DNA from: Microtetraspora glauca
Lineage (GTDB): Bacteria > Actinomycetota > Actinomycetes > Streptomycetales > Streptomycetaceae
Assembly: GCA_000721275.1 (NCBI GenBank)
Contig: JOFO01000013.1
Coordinates: 62,001 to 126,000, forward strand
Length of the DNA: 64,000 bases
Direction of reading: 5' to 3'
The position numbers were made by a program, and so were the translations under genes. This document shows positions 43,499 to 51,080 of this stretch, piece after piece (the stretch's first letter is position 1; every line of letters begins with the position of its first letter). The notes below the pieces were generated by a model. That model made no database searches and had not been told where the DNA came from. It worked only from the letters and a program-made list of their open reading frames with translations.

Positions 43499-43574
43499 TG
43501 CTTCCCCTCCCCAATGCCGTGTGCGAGGGGCGGCAGCCGCCCCTCGCACACGGGTGTTCCGTTCACGTGGTGAG

Positions 43575-44798
43575 TCAGAACTGGCCGTTCAGGTCGAACC
43601 AGGACTCGTCCTCCATGACGCCCGGCTGGAAGCCGTTCGTGGACTTGCCGTCGTACGCGACGAGGAGACCCGCGCCGCGGCCGTAGTTCGACGAGTAGCT
43701 GGCGTTCGTGATGGCGGACAGGTCCGCGTAGCCGTCGCCGCTGCGGTCGCCGACCGCGAGGAACGCCGCCATGCTGTTCCAGCCGCCGCCGATGAGGACG
43801 CGCGGGGCGAGGCCGCCGGTCTTGCCGGGGTACAGCCACAGCTTGCCGGTGGAGGGCTCGCGGGCGAGGAGGTCGGCCTGGCCGTCCTTCGTCATGTCGC
43901 CGAAGCCGATGAGCGCGTTCATGCTGTTCCAGCCGCCCGCGCCGATCAGCTTGCGGGCGCCGAGCGCGCCGGTGGACGTACCGGGGTACAGCCACAGCTT
44001 GCCGGTGGACTTCTCCACGGCGAACAGGTCGGAGCGGCCGTCGCCGGTGAGGTCGCCGAAGGCGGTGAGGTGGTTCATGGCGTTCCAGCCGCCCGAACCG
44101 ATGAGGACGCGGTTGCCGACCGAGCCGGTGCCGGCGCCCTTGTACAGCCACAGCTTGCCGGTGGACGCCTCGCGGGCGATCACGTCCTCCTTGCCGTCGC
44201 CGGAGAAGTCGCCGTGCCGGGTGAGGGCGTTCATGGCGTTCCAGCCGCCGGCGCCGACGAGCTTGCCGCTGCCGTCGCCGGGCAGGAACCAGAGGCGGCC
44301 GGCCTTGTCGCGGGCGAGGACGTCGGACGTCTTGTCGCCGTCGAGGTCGCCGAAGGCGGGCGCGGTGGTCTGCGGGTTGGCGTACCAGTAGGGGTACGCC
44401 TCGGCGCCGGAGCACTCGCGCTCGGTGGTGACCAGGCGGAGCGAGCTGACGCTGGTGCTGCCGGGGCCGCCCCACTCGGTGCCCGAGGGGTTGGGCGCGA
44501 TGGACCAGACGTCGCCCTCGTAGCCGTGGTTCGCGTCGTCGTGGAGGCAGGCGAACTTGTTGGTGCGGTTCGAGACCGTGCGGAACTGGTTGTCCCAGGC
44601 GCCGAGGGTGGCGACGCTCGCGTTGGTCTTGTACATGGTGCCGGTGGCGTTGTCCGTCTTCCACCCGCAGAAGTAGCCCGCGGGGCAGTCCGCCGGGGCC
44701 GCCTGGGCGGGGGCCGCGCCGGCGCCGAGGACGCCGAGCGTGGTGAGGCCGAGCGCCGTGGCCGCCGTGGCCACGCGCCGGCGCAGAGTCATGCGCAT
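43575..44798 (-). CDS. Secreted I36-inhibitor-like plus FG-GAP repeat protein, paralogue 2
   Basis: 407 residues with the same layout as its neighbours: signal peptide (AQAAPA), DCPAGYFCGWKT domain with four Cys, and five repeats with loops DLDGDKTSD, DFSGDGKED, DLTGDGRSD, DMTKDGQAD and DRSGDGYAD. Repeats share long near-identical DNA stretches with the other two genes, pointing to duplication and possible gene conversion. GGAGGG is six bases before the ATG at 44798. A second ATG two codons later is possible. Confidence 0.87.
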   Translation of the reverse strand: MRMTLRRRVATAATALGLTTLGVLGAGAAPAQAAPADCPAGYFCGWKTDNATGTMYKTNASVATLGAWDNQFRTVSNRTNKFACLHDDANHGYEGDVWSIAPNPSGTEWGGPGSTSVSSLRLVTTERECSGAEAYPYWYANPQTTAPAFGDLDGDKTSDVLARDKAGRLWFLPGDGSGKLVGAGGWNAMNALTRHGDFSGDGKEDVIAREASTGKLWLYKGAGTGSVGNRVLIGSGGWNAMNHLTAFGDLTGDGRSDLFAVEKSTGKLWLYPGTSTGALGARKLIGAGGWNSMNALIGFGDMTKDGQADLLAREPSTGKLWLYPGKTGGLAPRVLIGGGWNSMAAFLAVGDRSGDGYADLSAITNASYSSNYGRGAGLLVAYDGKSTNGFQPGVMEDESWFDLNGQF

Positions 44799-44910
44799 GT
44801 GTTCCCTCCGATGTGCGGCGCGGAGCCGGGCCGAGCCCGCTCGACGCGCCGTAGGGCGGAAATCTACCGCGATCCGCGGTGGGCTTGTCATACGGGTTTC
44901 CCGTACGACG

Positions 44911-46170
44911 TCAGAAGACGAGGCTCATGTCGTCCCAGGAGTAGTCCTGGCCGTCCCAGGAGCCGCGGGCGAAGGTGCCGTCGCCCCGGCCGCCGTAGAC
45001 GAGCAGGCAGCCCTCGTAGGAGCAGGAGTCGCCGCGGTAGCTCGGGCCGGTGAGGGCGACGAGGTCGTTGGTGCCGTCCAGGCCGTGGTCGCCGACGGCG
45101 ACGAGCTGCGCCATGACGTTCCAGCCGCCGCCGAGGAGGGTGCGGGAGCCGAGGGCGCCGGTTCGGCCGGGGTAGGCGTAGAGGCGGCCGGTGGACGCCT
45201 CGCGGGCGACGAGGTCGGCCTTGCCGTCGCCGGTGACGTCGCCGACGGGGGTCAGCGCGTTCATGCTGTTCCAGCCGCCGGAGCCGATCATCTTGCGGGC
45301 GCCGAGGGTGCCGGTGGACGTGCCCGGGTACAGGTAGAGCCGGCCGGTGGACTTCTCCACGGCGAGGAGGTCGGCGCGGTTGTCGCCGGTCAGGTCGCCG
45401 AGGGCGGTGAGGCGGGTCATGGCGTTCCAGCCGCCCGTGCCGATGACCTTGCGGGTGCCGAACGTGCCCGTGCCGGTGCCGGGGTAGAGGAACAGCTTGC
45501 CGGTGGACGCCTCGCGGGCGATCACGTCCTCCTTGCCGTCGCGGGAGAAGTCGCCGTGCCGGGTGAGGGCGTTCATCGCGCCCCAGCCGCCGCCGATGAG
45601 CTTGCCGCTGCCGTCGCCGGGCAGGAACCAGAGGCGGCCGACCTTGTCGCGGGCGAGGAGGTCGGCCTCGTCGTCGCCGTTCAGGTTGCCGAAGGACGAC
45701 GGCCCGGCCGGGTTGGGCTCGGCGTGCCAGGACGGGTACGCGGGGCCGTAGCACTCGCGCTCGGTGGGGACGAACTTCAGGGAGCTGAGGGACTTCATGC
45801 CCATGTAGCCCCAGTCCGTGCCCGCCGGGTCGGGGGCGCGCACGCCGACGCTCCAGTAGGAGGTCTTGTAGCCGGGCTCGTCGTACCCGCACACCCACTG
45901 GTTCGTGCGGTTGGAGACCGCGCTGATCTGGTTGTCCCAGGAGCCCAGCGTCGACGCGCTCTTGGTGAGCTTCAGCATCTCGCCGGTGGCGTGGTCGGTC
46001 TTCCAGGCGCAGAAGTAGCCCTTCGGACAGTCGCTGGGGGCGGCCTGGGCCGGGGTGGCGGCCGGGCCGAGGGTGGTGAAGGCGGTGAGCGCGGTGAGCA
46101 CGGCGAGGCCGAGCGCGGCGGGGCGGGCCGCCGGGCGGCGGCGGCCGTTCAGCCGGGACAGCAGAGACAT
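44911..46170 (-). CDS. Secreted I36-inhibitor-like plus FG-GAP repeat protein, paralogue 3
   Basis: 419 residues. The signal peptide is longer and Arg-rich (SRLNGRRRP), followed by DCPKGYFCAWKT and five repeats (NLNGDDEAD, DFSRDGKED, DLTGDNRAD, DVTGDGKAD, DHGLDGTND). The last repeat has drifted and carries an extra Cys pair (DSCSYEGC) absent from the other two. GGAGGG precedes the ATG at 46170. This is the promoter-proximal member of the array if the three are co-transcribed; the gaps of 76 and 112 bp would also allow separate promoters. Confidence 0.87.
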   Translation of the reverse strand: MSLLSRLNGRRRPAARPAALGLAVLTALTAFTTLGPAATPAQAAPSDCPKGYFCAWKTDHATGEMLKLTKSASTLGSWDNQISAVSNRTNQWVCGYDEPGYKTSYWSVGVRAPDPAGTDWGYMGMKSLSSLKFVPTERECYGPAYPSWHAEPNPAGPSSFGNLNGDDEADLLARDKVGRLWFLPGDGSGKLIGGGWGAMNALTRHGDFSRDGKEDVIAREASTGKLFLYPGTGTGTFGTRKVIGTGGWNAMTRLTALGDLTGDNRADLLAVEKSTGRLYLYPGTSTGTLGARKMIGSGGWNSMNALTPVGDVTGDGKADLVAREASTGRLYAYPGRTGALGSRTLLGGGWNVMAQLVAVGDHGLDGTNDLVALTGPSYRGDSCSYEGCLLVYGGRGDGTFARGSWDGQDYSWDDMSLVF

Positions 46171-46334
46171 GTACGGGTTCCCTCCGGATGCGGCGCGGAG
46201 CCGAGCCCTCGGGGCTCCCCCTCTCGACACGCCGTGGGAGGGAAGGTACCGCGTGGTGGAGGCGGGGGCTCCGGTGGGGGGCGGTATGGGCCCTGGGGGG
46301 CGTTCGCAGGGGGGGCGCGGGGGCGCCCGGGCCG

Positions 46335-46691
46335 TCAGAGGGCGTCGCGCATGCCGGGGAAGCCGAAGCCGTCGGCGTCGTCCCAGGGCACGTCCTGGTC
46401 GTCCACGTGGACGTGCCACACCGCGCCCGGCAGGGCCCGGCGCAGCGCGGTGACCGCGTCCAGGACGTGGACCAGGACGGGGACGACGCGGTCGGGGTCG
46501 CGGGGCAGCTTCGTCGACCCGGCCAGCAGCGCGTCCGGCTCGGGTCCGGGGTCGGCGTACAGGTACAGGCTCTCCTCGTCGCCGTACGGGAACGCGGCCA
46601 GGTGCGCGGCGGTGACCCGCTCGACGGCGGCCGACTCGGCCTCCGTCAGGGGGCCGGGGCGGCGCGCGGAGTAGTACACGGAGACGCTCAT
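46335..46691 (-). CDS. Conserved small protein of unknown function
   Basis: 118 residues, soluble: MSVSVYYSARRPGPLTEAE, then LYLYADPG and WHVHVDDQDVPWDD. The start residues fit a domain seen in Streptomyces hypothetical proteins, but I know no function. It lies 164 bp upstream of the I36 array on the same strand. Confidence 0.65.
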   Translation of the reverse strand: MSVSVYYSARRPGPLTEAESAAVERVTAAHLAAFPYGDEESLYLYADPGPEPDALLAGSTKLPRDPDRVVPVLVHVLDAVTALRRALPGAVWHVHVDDQDVPWDDADGFGFPGMRDAL

Positions 46692-46703
46692 GAGGGGAGC
46701 TTA

Positions 46704-46764
46704 GGGAGGGGGTACGACAAGGGGGGTACGGCAAGGGGGTGCGGCAAGGGGGTGCGGTCGGGGA
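46704..46764. repeat. About four 13-14-bp tandem repeats
   Basis: Units GGGGTACGACAAG, GGGGTACGGCAAG, GGGGTGCGGCAAG and GGGGTGCGGTCG lie directly upstream of the small conserved gene, in its promoter region. Confidence 0.7.
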
Positions 46765-46789
46765 CGGCCAGGGGTCCGTGGCCGTCCCC
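46760..46789 (-). terminator. Terminator of the alpha/beta hydrolase gene
   Basis: GGGGACGGCCA (46760-46770) pairs perfectly with TGGCCGTCCCC (46779-46789), an 11-bp stem with an 8-nt loop, 13 bp past the hydrolase stop. Confidence 0.7.
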
Positions 46790-46802
46790 TTCCGCCCGCT
46801 CG

Positions 46803-47792
46803 TCAGGGCGTCAGGGCGCCCGCCAGGAAGGGGCCCACCGCTTCCGCCCAGGCTTCCGGGTGGGTGTAGTGGAGGAGGTGGCCGGCGTCGGGGATCTCCG
46901 CGTACGCGCCGTGCGGGAGGACGCGGACCATCTCCTGGGCCTCGGCGCGGCCGAGTTCGCCGTCGAGGCCGCGGACGACGAGGGCCGGGCAGCGGACCTG
47001 GGCCAGCGAGTCCCAGTGGGCGTCGTGGACCCAGGTCTCGCGGGAGGTCAGCATCTGGGCGGGGTCGAAGACGGGGTGCCAGCCGTCCGCGCGCTCGGTC
47101 ATGACCTCGGCGAAGAAGGCGCCCCGCGCGGGGTTCGGCGTCTCCACCCACGGGTCGTCCGCGCCGAACCAGCGGTGCACGGCGTCGAGGCTCGGGAAGG
47201 GCGCCGGCCAGCCCCGGAACCAGTCCTGCCAGGCGCGCTGCGAGGCCGCGCCGAGCGCGGAGGCCCGCATGTCGCAGATGACGAGGGCGCGGACCAGGTC
47301 GGGGCGTTCGGCGGCCAGCTGCCAGGCCGTCAGGGCGCCCATGGAGTGGCCGACGAGGGTGACGGGGCCGAGGCCGAGCCGCTCGACGACGGCCGCCGCG
47401 TCCGCGACGTACGCCTCGCGGGTGAAGGGTCCGCCGCGGGGCTTCTCGCTCGCCCCGTGGCCGCGCTGGTCGAGCGCGATCGCGCGGAGCCCGCCGGGCA
47501 GCAGGCGGGCGGCGGGGGCCCAGTGGCCCGCGTGGCCCATCAGGCCGTGGAGCAGTAAGACCGGCGCGCCGGACGCCGCCGCCGGGGGCCCGGCCGGGGC
47601 GGGGGGCGTGGGGCGGTCCTCCGGGCCGGAGGGCTGGCGGGCGATGCCCACGGCGCGCGGGACGCCCGGGCGCGGGCGGGCCCGCTCCGGCCCGGAGGCC
47701 GTGCCGCCCTGCCCCGCCGCCGCGCCAGCCGTGAAGTCCCAGGCCGCCAGCCGGATGCCGTCGGCTCCGGTGACGTCGAGTCGTCGCGCCAT
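46803..47792 (-). CDS. Alpha/beta hydrolase
   Basis: 329 residues. The nucleophile elbow GHSMG is near ~155, the oxyanion region is VLLLHGLMGHAGHW, DQRGHGASEKP follows, and the catalytic His is in DAGHLLHYTHPE near the end. A Pro/Ala-rich insert of ~45 residues separates the first beta strand (ARRLDVTGADGIRLAAWDF) from the second, longer than usual. The substrate is unknown (esterase, lactonase or C-C hydrolase). GGGGG precedes the ATG at 47792. A LexA-like palindrome is 42 bp upstream. Confidence 0.87.
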   Translation of the reverse strand: MARRLDVTGADGIRLAAWDFTAGAAAGQGGTASGPERARPRPGVPRAVGIARQPSGPEDRPTPPAPAGPPAAASGAPVLLLHGLMGHAGHWAPAARLLPGGLRAIALDQRGHGASEKPRGGPFTREAYVADAAAVVERLGLGPVTLVGHSMGALTAWQLAAERPDLVRALVICDMRASALGAASQRAWQDWFRGWPAPFPSLDAVHRWFGADDPWVETPNPARGAFFAEVMTERADGWHPVFDPAQMLTSRETWVHDAHWDSLAQVRCPALVVRGLDGELGRAEAQEMVRVLPHGAYAEIPDAGHLLHYTHPEAWAEAVGPFLAGALTP

Positions 47793-47833
47793 GATCTGGC
47801 ACCCCCTCTTTCCCGTCGAACCCCGCCAGACTA

Positions 47834-47849
47834 TCGAACCCACATTCGA
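47834..47849. promoter_or_regulatory. LexA-like SOS box
   Basis: TCGAACCCACATTCGA has perfect 5-bp arms TCGAA/TTCGA with the 6-nt spacer of the actinobacterial SOS box (consensus TCGAAC-N4-GTTCGA). Only the inner base of the right half differs. It is 42 bp upstream of the hydrolase start. Confidence 0.5.
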
Positions 47850-48015
47850 AAATGCGCTTCTGCCGCGCAACACCCCTCGTTCGAGTGACGGGCCTCAAGG
47901 ATTGGCGCGCGCTGCCGAGGGGAGATCTTCAACGGGAGGCGGACCGCTCGGGGAAAACGGTCCGAGGGGACCGACCTTGAGAGCTCGGGGCTCCAGGTCG
48001 GAACAGGGGAGGACA

Positions 48016-48043
48016 GGCCCCGGCGCCACACGGCGCCGGGGCC
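48016..48043. terminator. Long GC hairpin in the 47793-48417 gap
   Basis: GGCCCCGGCGCC pairs with GGCGCCGGGGCC around an ACAC loop, a 12-bp perfect stem. No gene on either strand ends nearby, so it may terminate an unrecognised small transcript. Confidence 0.55.
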
Positions 48044-48278
48044 CTCTGTCGCCCGGCGCGCCCCACCGCCGGCCCCCACCGGGACCCGCGGCCGGCGCGC
48101 GAACCCGGCCCGGACGCGCGGCAGTCGGCGTACGGCCCCTGTCGGTCGCATGGCCCCACCCTTCCGCGCATCACGCAGCGCACGCAGCTCGCTCCAGCGT
48201 GGCACGCCGAGGGCACGCGCGGAGCCATTCCGGCGTAAAACGGGGCGCGCGGTGGACTCCGGTGCGGTCACGGGCCGT

Positions 48279-48332
48279 TCGCGGGGCGGCTCACGGGCTG
48301 TTCGCGGGCCGTTCGCGGGCGGTTCGTCGCCC
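48279..48332. repeat. Short GGGCCGTTCGC-type repeats within the 625-bp gap 47793-48417
   Basis: GGGCCGTTCGC and close variants recur about five times, followed by a GGCCGGATCGC/GGCCGGATCGA pair. The gap holds the LexA-like box, one long hairpin and these repeats; I see no convincing gene in it. Confidence 0.55.
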
Positions 48333-48417
48333 GCCGCGACCGGGCCGAGGCCGGATCGCGGCCGGATCGAGGCCGGGGGCGTACAACCGTCGTGCCGCCT
48401 CGCGGGTCGACGTGGGC

Positions 48418-49191
48418 ATGCTGAGCCCCCAAGTCCTCGCCCAGGGCGACCACATCGCGATCCTGCGGAGCGACCACCTCACGATCGAGCGGGACCGCGT
48501 CCGCACGACCGTGCCGCTCGCCGCCGTCGAGGAGGTCCGGCAGACCGGCGCGACATCGCTCGTGCTCGTCCTCACCGACGGCGCCACCCGTCCGCTCCCG
48601 GACGGCAACACGTACTCCGCGCCCGCCTTCCGCGCCGCCGTCACCGCCGCCCTGCCCAAGCGGCGCGACCCCGCCGGCAGCGCCCTCCTCACCACCGAGG
48701 AGACCGCGCACTCGATCCCCCGGTGGGCGGTGTGGCTGGGCGTCCTCGGCTTCCTCGGGGCGTACGCCGGCTACGTCTGGTGGACCGCCTCCGCGCACGG
48801 CGAGGGCATGGGCGCGGCGGCGTTCGGCGCGGTCCCCGGCCTGCTGCTCGGCGGCATGTGGCTGGTGGTCGTGGGTGTCAGCGTCCGGGACCGGGTGCTG
48901 CTCGCGCGGCGGGGCATCACGGTCGTCGCCACGCGCGCGTACCTCCCCAACGGCCGGAAGGCGAGCCACTACACCTTCACCGACGCGAGCGGCAACGAGC
49001 TGAAGACCTCGTACGGCGCCAACCGGCCGACCGCCGAGATCCACGTCGTGTACGACCCCGAGAACCCGCCGGCCCGCCACGCGGCCGTCGAACCGGCGTA
49101 CGCGACCGTCCTCAAGCACGCCCTCGGCGCGGTCTGCGCCGGCGGCATCCTCGCGCTCGGCCTGTGGGGCGCGCTCGCGCCCTACCTGTAG
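48418..49191 (+). CDS. DUF3592-like membrane protein
   Basis: 257 residues. A soluble N-terminal ~95 residues with a PH-like strand pattern (AILRSDHLTIERDRVRTTVPLAAVEEVRQ) is followed by two membrane helices (about 102-122 and 132-152), a beta domain ending in the DUF3592 hallmark VVYDPENPPAR, and a last helix at ~237-255. Function unknown. No ribosome site precedes the ATG at 48418; a GTG two codons earlier is possible, and translation may be leaderless. Confidence 0.72.
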   Translation: MLSPQVLAQGDHIAILRSDHLTIERDRVRTTVPLAAVEEVRQTGATSLVLVLTDGATRPLPDGNTYSAPAFRAAVTAALPKRRDPAGSALLTTEETAHSIPRWAVWLGVLGFLGAYAGYVWWTASAHGEGMGAAAFGAVPGLLLGGMWLVVVGVSVRDRVLLARRGITVVATRAYLPNGRKASHYTFTDASGNELKTSYGANRPTAEIHVVYDPENPPARHAAVEPAYATVLKHALGAVCAGGILALGLWGALAPYL

Positions 49192-49200
49192 GCGCGCGAA

Positions 49201-49231
49201 GGCCCGGGGCGCTCCCGCGCGGCCCCGGGCC
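49201..49231. terminator. Bidirectional terminator between DUF3592 and dmdR1 genes
   Basis: GGCCCGGGGC (49201-49210) pairs with GCCCCGGGCC (49222-49231), 10 bp, between two convergent genes. Confidence 0.7.
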
Positions 49232-49266
49232 CGTCGTCCTGCCGCCCCCTGTGGGGGACAGGGGCG

Positions 49267-49956
49267 TCAGCGCTTCGCGACGAAGACGTGCGCCGCGACC
49301 TCCGCGTCCAGCTCCGCCGCCTCGCCGCTGCTGCCGACCAGCACGCCGCCCGGCGACTCCGACACCGACACGACCGAGCCGGGCTGCACGCCCGCCCGCC
49401 GCAGCGTGTACATGAGCTGGGCGTCCGTCTGGATCGGCTCGCCGATGCGGCGGACGACGACCGTCTTGCCGCCGCTCGCGTCCAGGTCCGCCAGCGACAC
49501 CATCGAGTCGTCGAGGAAGGACTCGGCCTCGGCCTTCTCGCCCAGCTCCTCCAGGCCCGGGATCGGGTTGCCGTACGGCGACTCCGTCGGGTGGCGCAGC
49601 AGCTCCAGCACGCGGCGCTCCACCGCCTCGCTCATCACGTGCTCCCAGCGGCACGCCTCCGCGTGGACCTGCTCCCACTCCAGGCCGATCACGTCGACCA
49701 GCAGGCACTCGGCGAGCCGGTGCTTGCGCATCACGCGGGTGGCGAGCCGGCGGCCCTCCTCGGTCAGCTCCAGATGGCGGTCGCTCGCCACGGCGACCAG
49801 GCCGTCCCGCTCCATGCGGGCGACCGTCTGGCTCACCGTGGGGCCGCTCTGGTCGAGTCGCTCGGCGATCCGGGCACGCATCGGGACCACACCTTCCTCT
49901 TCCAGCTCCAGGATGGTGCGGAGATACATCTCCGTGGTGTCGATCAGTCCGGACAT
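49267..49956 (-). CDS. dmdR1: DtxR-family iron-dependent repressor (DmdR1/IdeR)
   Basis: 229 residues. Binds iron boxes and represses siderophore and iron-uptake genes when Fe(II) is present. The N-terminal winged helix starts LIDTTEMYLRTILELEEEG, with the recognition helix GPTVSQTVARMERDGL. The dimerisation and metal region includes HRLAECLLVDVIGLEWEQVHAEACRWEHVMS, with the His, Glu and Cys metal ligands. The SH3-like C-terminal domain begins ~150. GAGGGG precedes the ATG. The neighbour is a SIS-domain gene, as in S. coelicolor around SCO4394. There a gene named adm is reported on the opposite strand of dmdR1; long plus-strand frames also exist here. Confidence 0.92.
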   Translation of the reverse strand: MSGLIDTTEMYLRTILELEEEGVVPMRARIAERLDQSGPTVSQTVARMERDGLVAVASDRHLELTEEGRRLATRVMRKHRLAECLLVDVIGLEWEQVHAEACRWEHVMSEAVERRVLELLRHPTESPYGNPIPGLEELGEKAEAESFLDDSMVSLADLDASGGKTVVVRRIGEPIQTDAQLMYTLRRAGVQPGSVVSVSESPGGVLVGSSGEAAELDAEVAAHVFVAKR

Positions 49957-50121
49957 TCGTGCCCCTCGATGGAAGTCGTGCGCTGGCCCTCCACCAATTC
50001 TTGCGCATCCGGCCGACAACCGGGCCGCCCCGGCCCCGGACCGGGAGAACTGGGGACACCGGGGCGGCGGAGGCAGTATGGGCGGTATTGACAGAGCAAT
50101 GGTCCAGACCGCACCGTGAGC

Positions 50122-50176
50122 GGCGATTCGACGGCCGTTCGACGGCGATTCAACGGCGATTCGACGGCGACCTCGA
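50122..50176. repeat. Five consecutive 11-bp repeats upstream of the SIS gene
   Basis: GGCGATTCGAC, GGCCGTTCGAC, GGCGATTCAAC, GGCGATTCGAC and a degenerate GGCGACCTCGA lie end to end in the dmdR1-SIS intergenic region, 20 bp before the SIS start. Period 11 is close to one helical turn, so the copies face the same side of DNA. Confidence 0.85.
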
Positions 50177-50196
50177 CGAAGAAGGAGCTTCCTCAC

Positions 50197-51003
50197 ATGG
50201 GCGAGTACGCGGGCGGAACCACCGGACACGGCGACGGCGCCGCGGGGGCGGCGGAGAGCAAGCTGGCGGGACGGTTCTTCGACGCGGCGATCGGGCTCCT
50301 CCAGCGGGTCCGCGACGAGGACGCGGCCGAGATCGCCGCCGCCGGGGCGGCCGTCGCCGAGGCCGTCGCGCGCGGCAACCGGCTCTTCGCCTTCGGCGCC
50401 GGGCACTCCTCGCTCCCTGCCCAGGACGTCGTCTACCGGGCCGGCGGCCTCGCCCTGATGAACCTGCTCGCCGTCCCCGGCGTCGTCGGCGTCGACGTCA
50501 TGCCGGCGACGCTCGGCTCCGCCCTGGAGCGCGTCGACGGGCTCGCCGGAGCCGTCCTCGACTCCTCGCCCGCCTCCGCCGGCGACGTCCTCTTCATCAT
50601 CTCCCTGTCCGGCCGCAACGCCCTGCCCGTCGAGATGGCCATGAACGCCCGCGCGCTCGGCCTCACCGTCGTCGGCGTCACCTCCGTGGCGTACGCGAGC
50701 GAGACGCGGTCCCGGCACGTGTCGGGGACGTACCTCAAGGACCACTGCGACATCGTCCTCGACTCGAAGATCTCCGTCGGCGACGCGGAGCTCACCCACG
50801 AGGGCATCGAGGCGCCCTTCGCGCCCGCCTCCACCGTCGTCACCAGCGCCCTCATGCAGGCCACCCTGGCCGCCGCCGCCGAGGAGCTGGTCCGGCGGGG
50901 CATCGAGCCGCCGCTGCTGCGCTCGGGCAACGTCGACGGCGGGCACGAGTGGAACGGGCGCGTGATGACCGAGTACAAGGACCGGATCTTCTACCGGCAC
51001 TGA
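50197..51003 (+). CDS. SIS-domain sugar-phosphate isomerase-like protein
   Basis: 268 residues. The SIS (phosphosugar-binding) fold shows FAFGAGHSSLPAQDVVYRAGG and DVLFIISLSGRNALPVEMAMNARALG, the second being the Ser-rich phosphate-binding loop. It should bind or isomerise a phosphosugar such as an amino-sugar phosphate. AGGAG lies ten bases before the ATG at 50197; an upstream in-frame start would translate the 11-bp repeats and is less likely. It is divergent from dmdR1. Confidence 0.85.
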   Translation: MGEYAGGTTGHGDGAAGAAESKLAGRFFDAAIGLLQRVRDEDAAEIAAAGAAVAEAVARGNRLFAFGAGHSSLPAQDVVYRAGGLALMNLLAVPGVVGVDVMPATLGSALERVDGLAGAVLDSSPASAGDVLFIISLSGRNALPVEMAMNARALGLTVVGVTSVAYASETRSRHVSGTYLKDHCDIVLDSKISVGDAELTHEGIEAPFAPASTVVTSALMQATLAAAAEELVRRGIEPPLLRSGNVDGGHEWNGRVMTEYKDRIFYRH

Positions 51004-51080
51004 GCCCGGTCCTCTTCCGGCACCGAGCCCGGCGGCCCGCGCCCCGCGACGGACGCGGGTGGTGCACGGGAGCGGCGGGT

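Noticed and set aside
42287..46170. CRISPR-like periodic repeats
   Set aside because: The periodicity (~150 bp) is in frame and encodes protein repeats; there are no uniform spacers. No CRISPR array, tRNA, rRNA or transposase was found anywhere in the window.
44740..46674. Long plus-strand frames through the I36/FG-GAP genes
   Set aside because: They consist of Val/Gly/Ala repeats generated by the antisense of the FG-GAP repeats.
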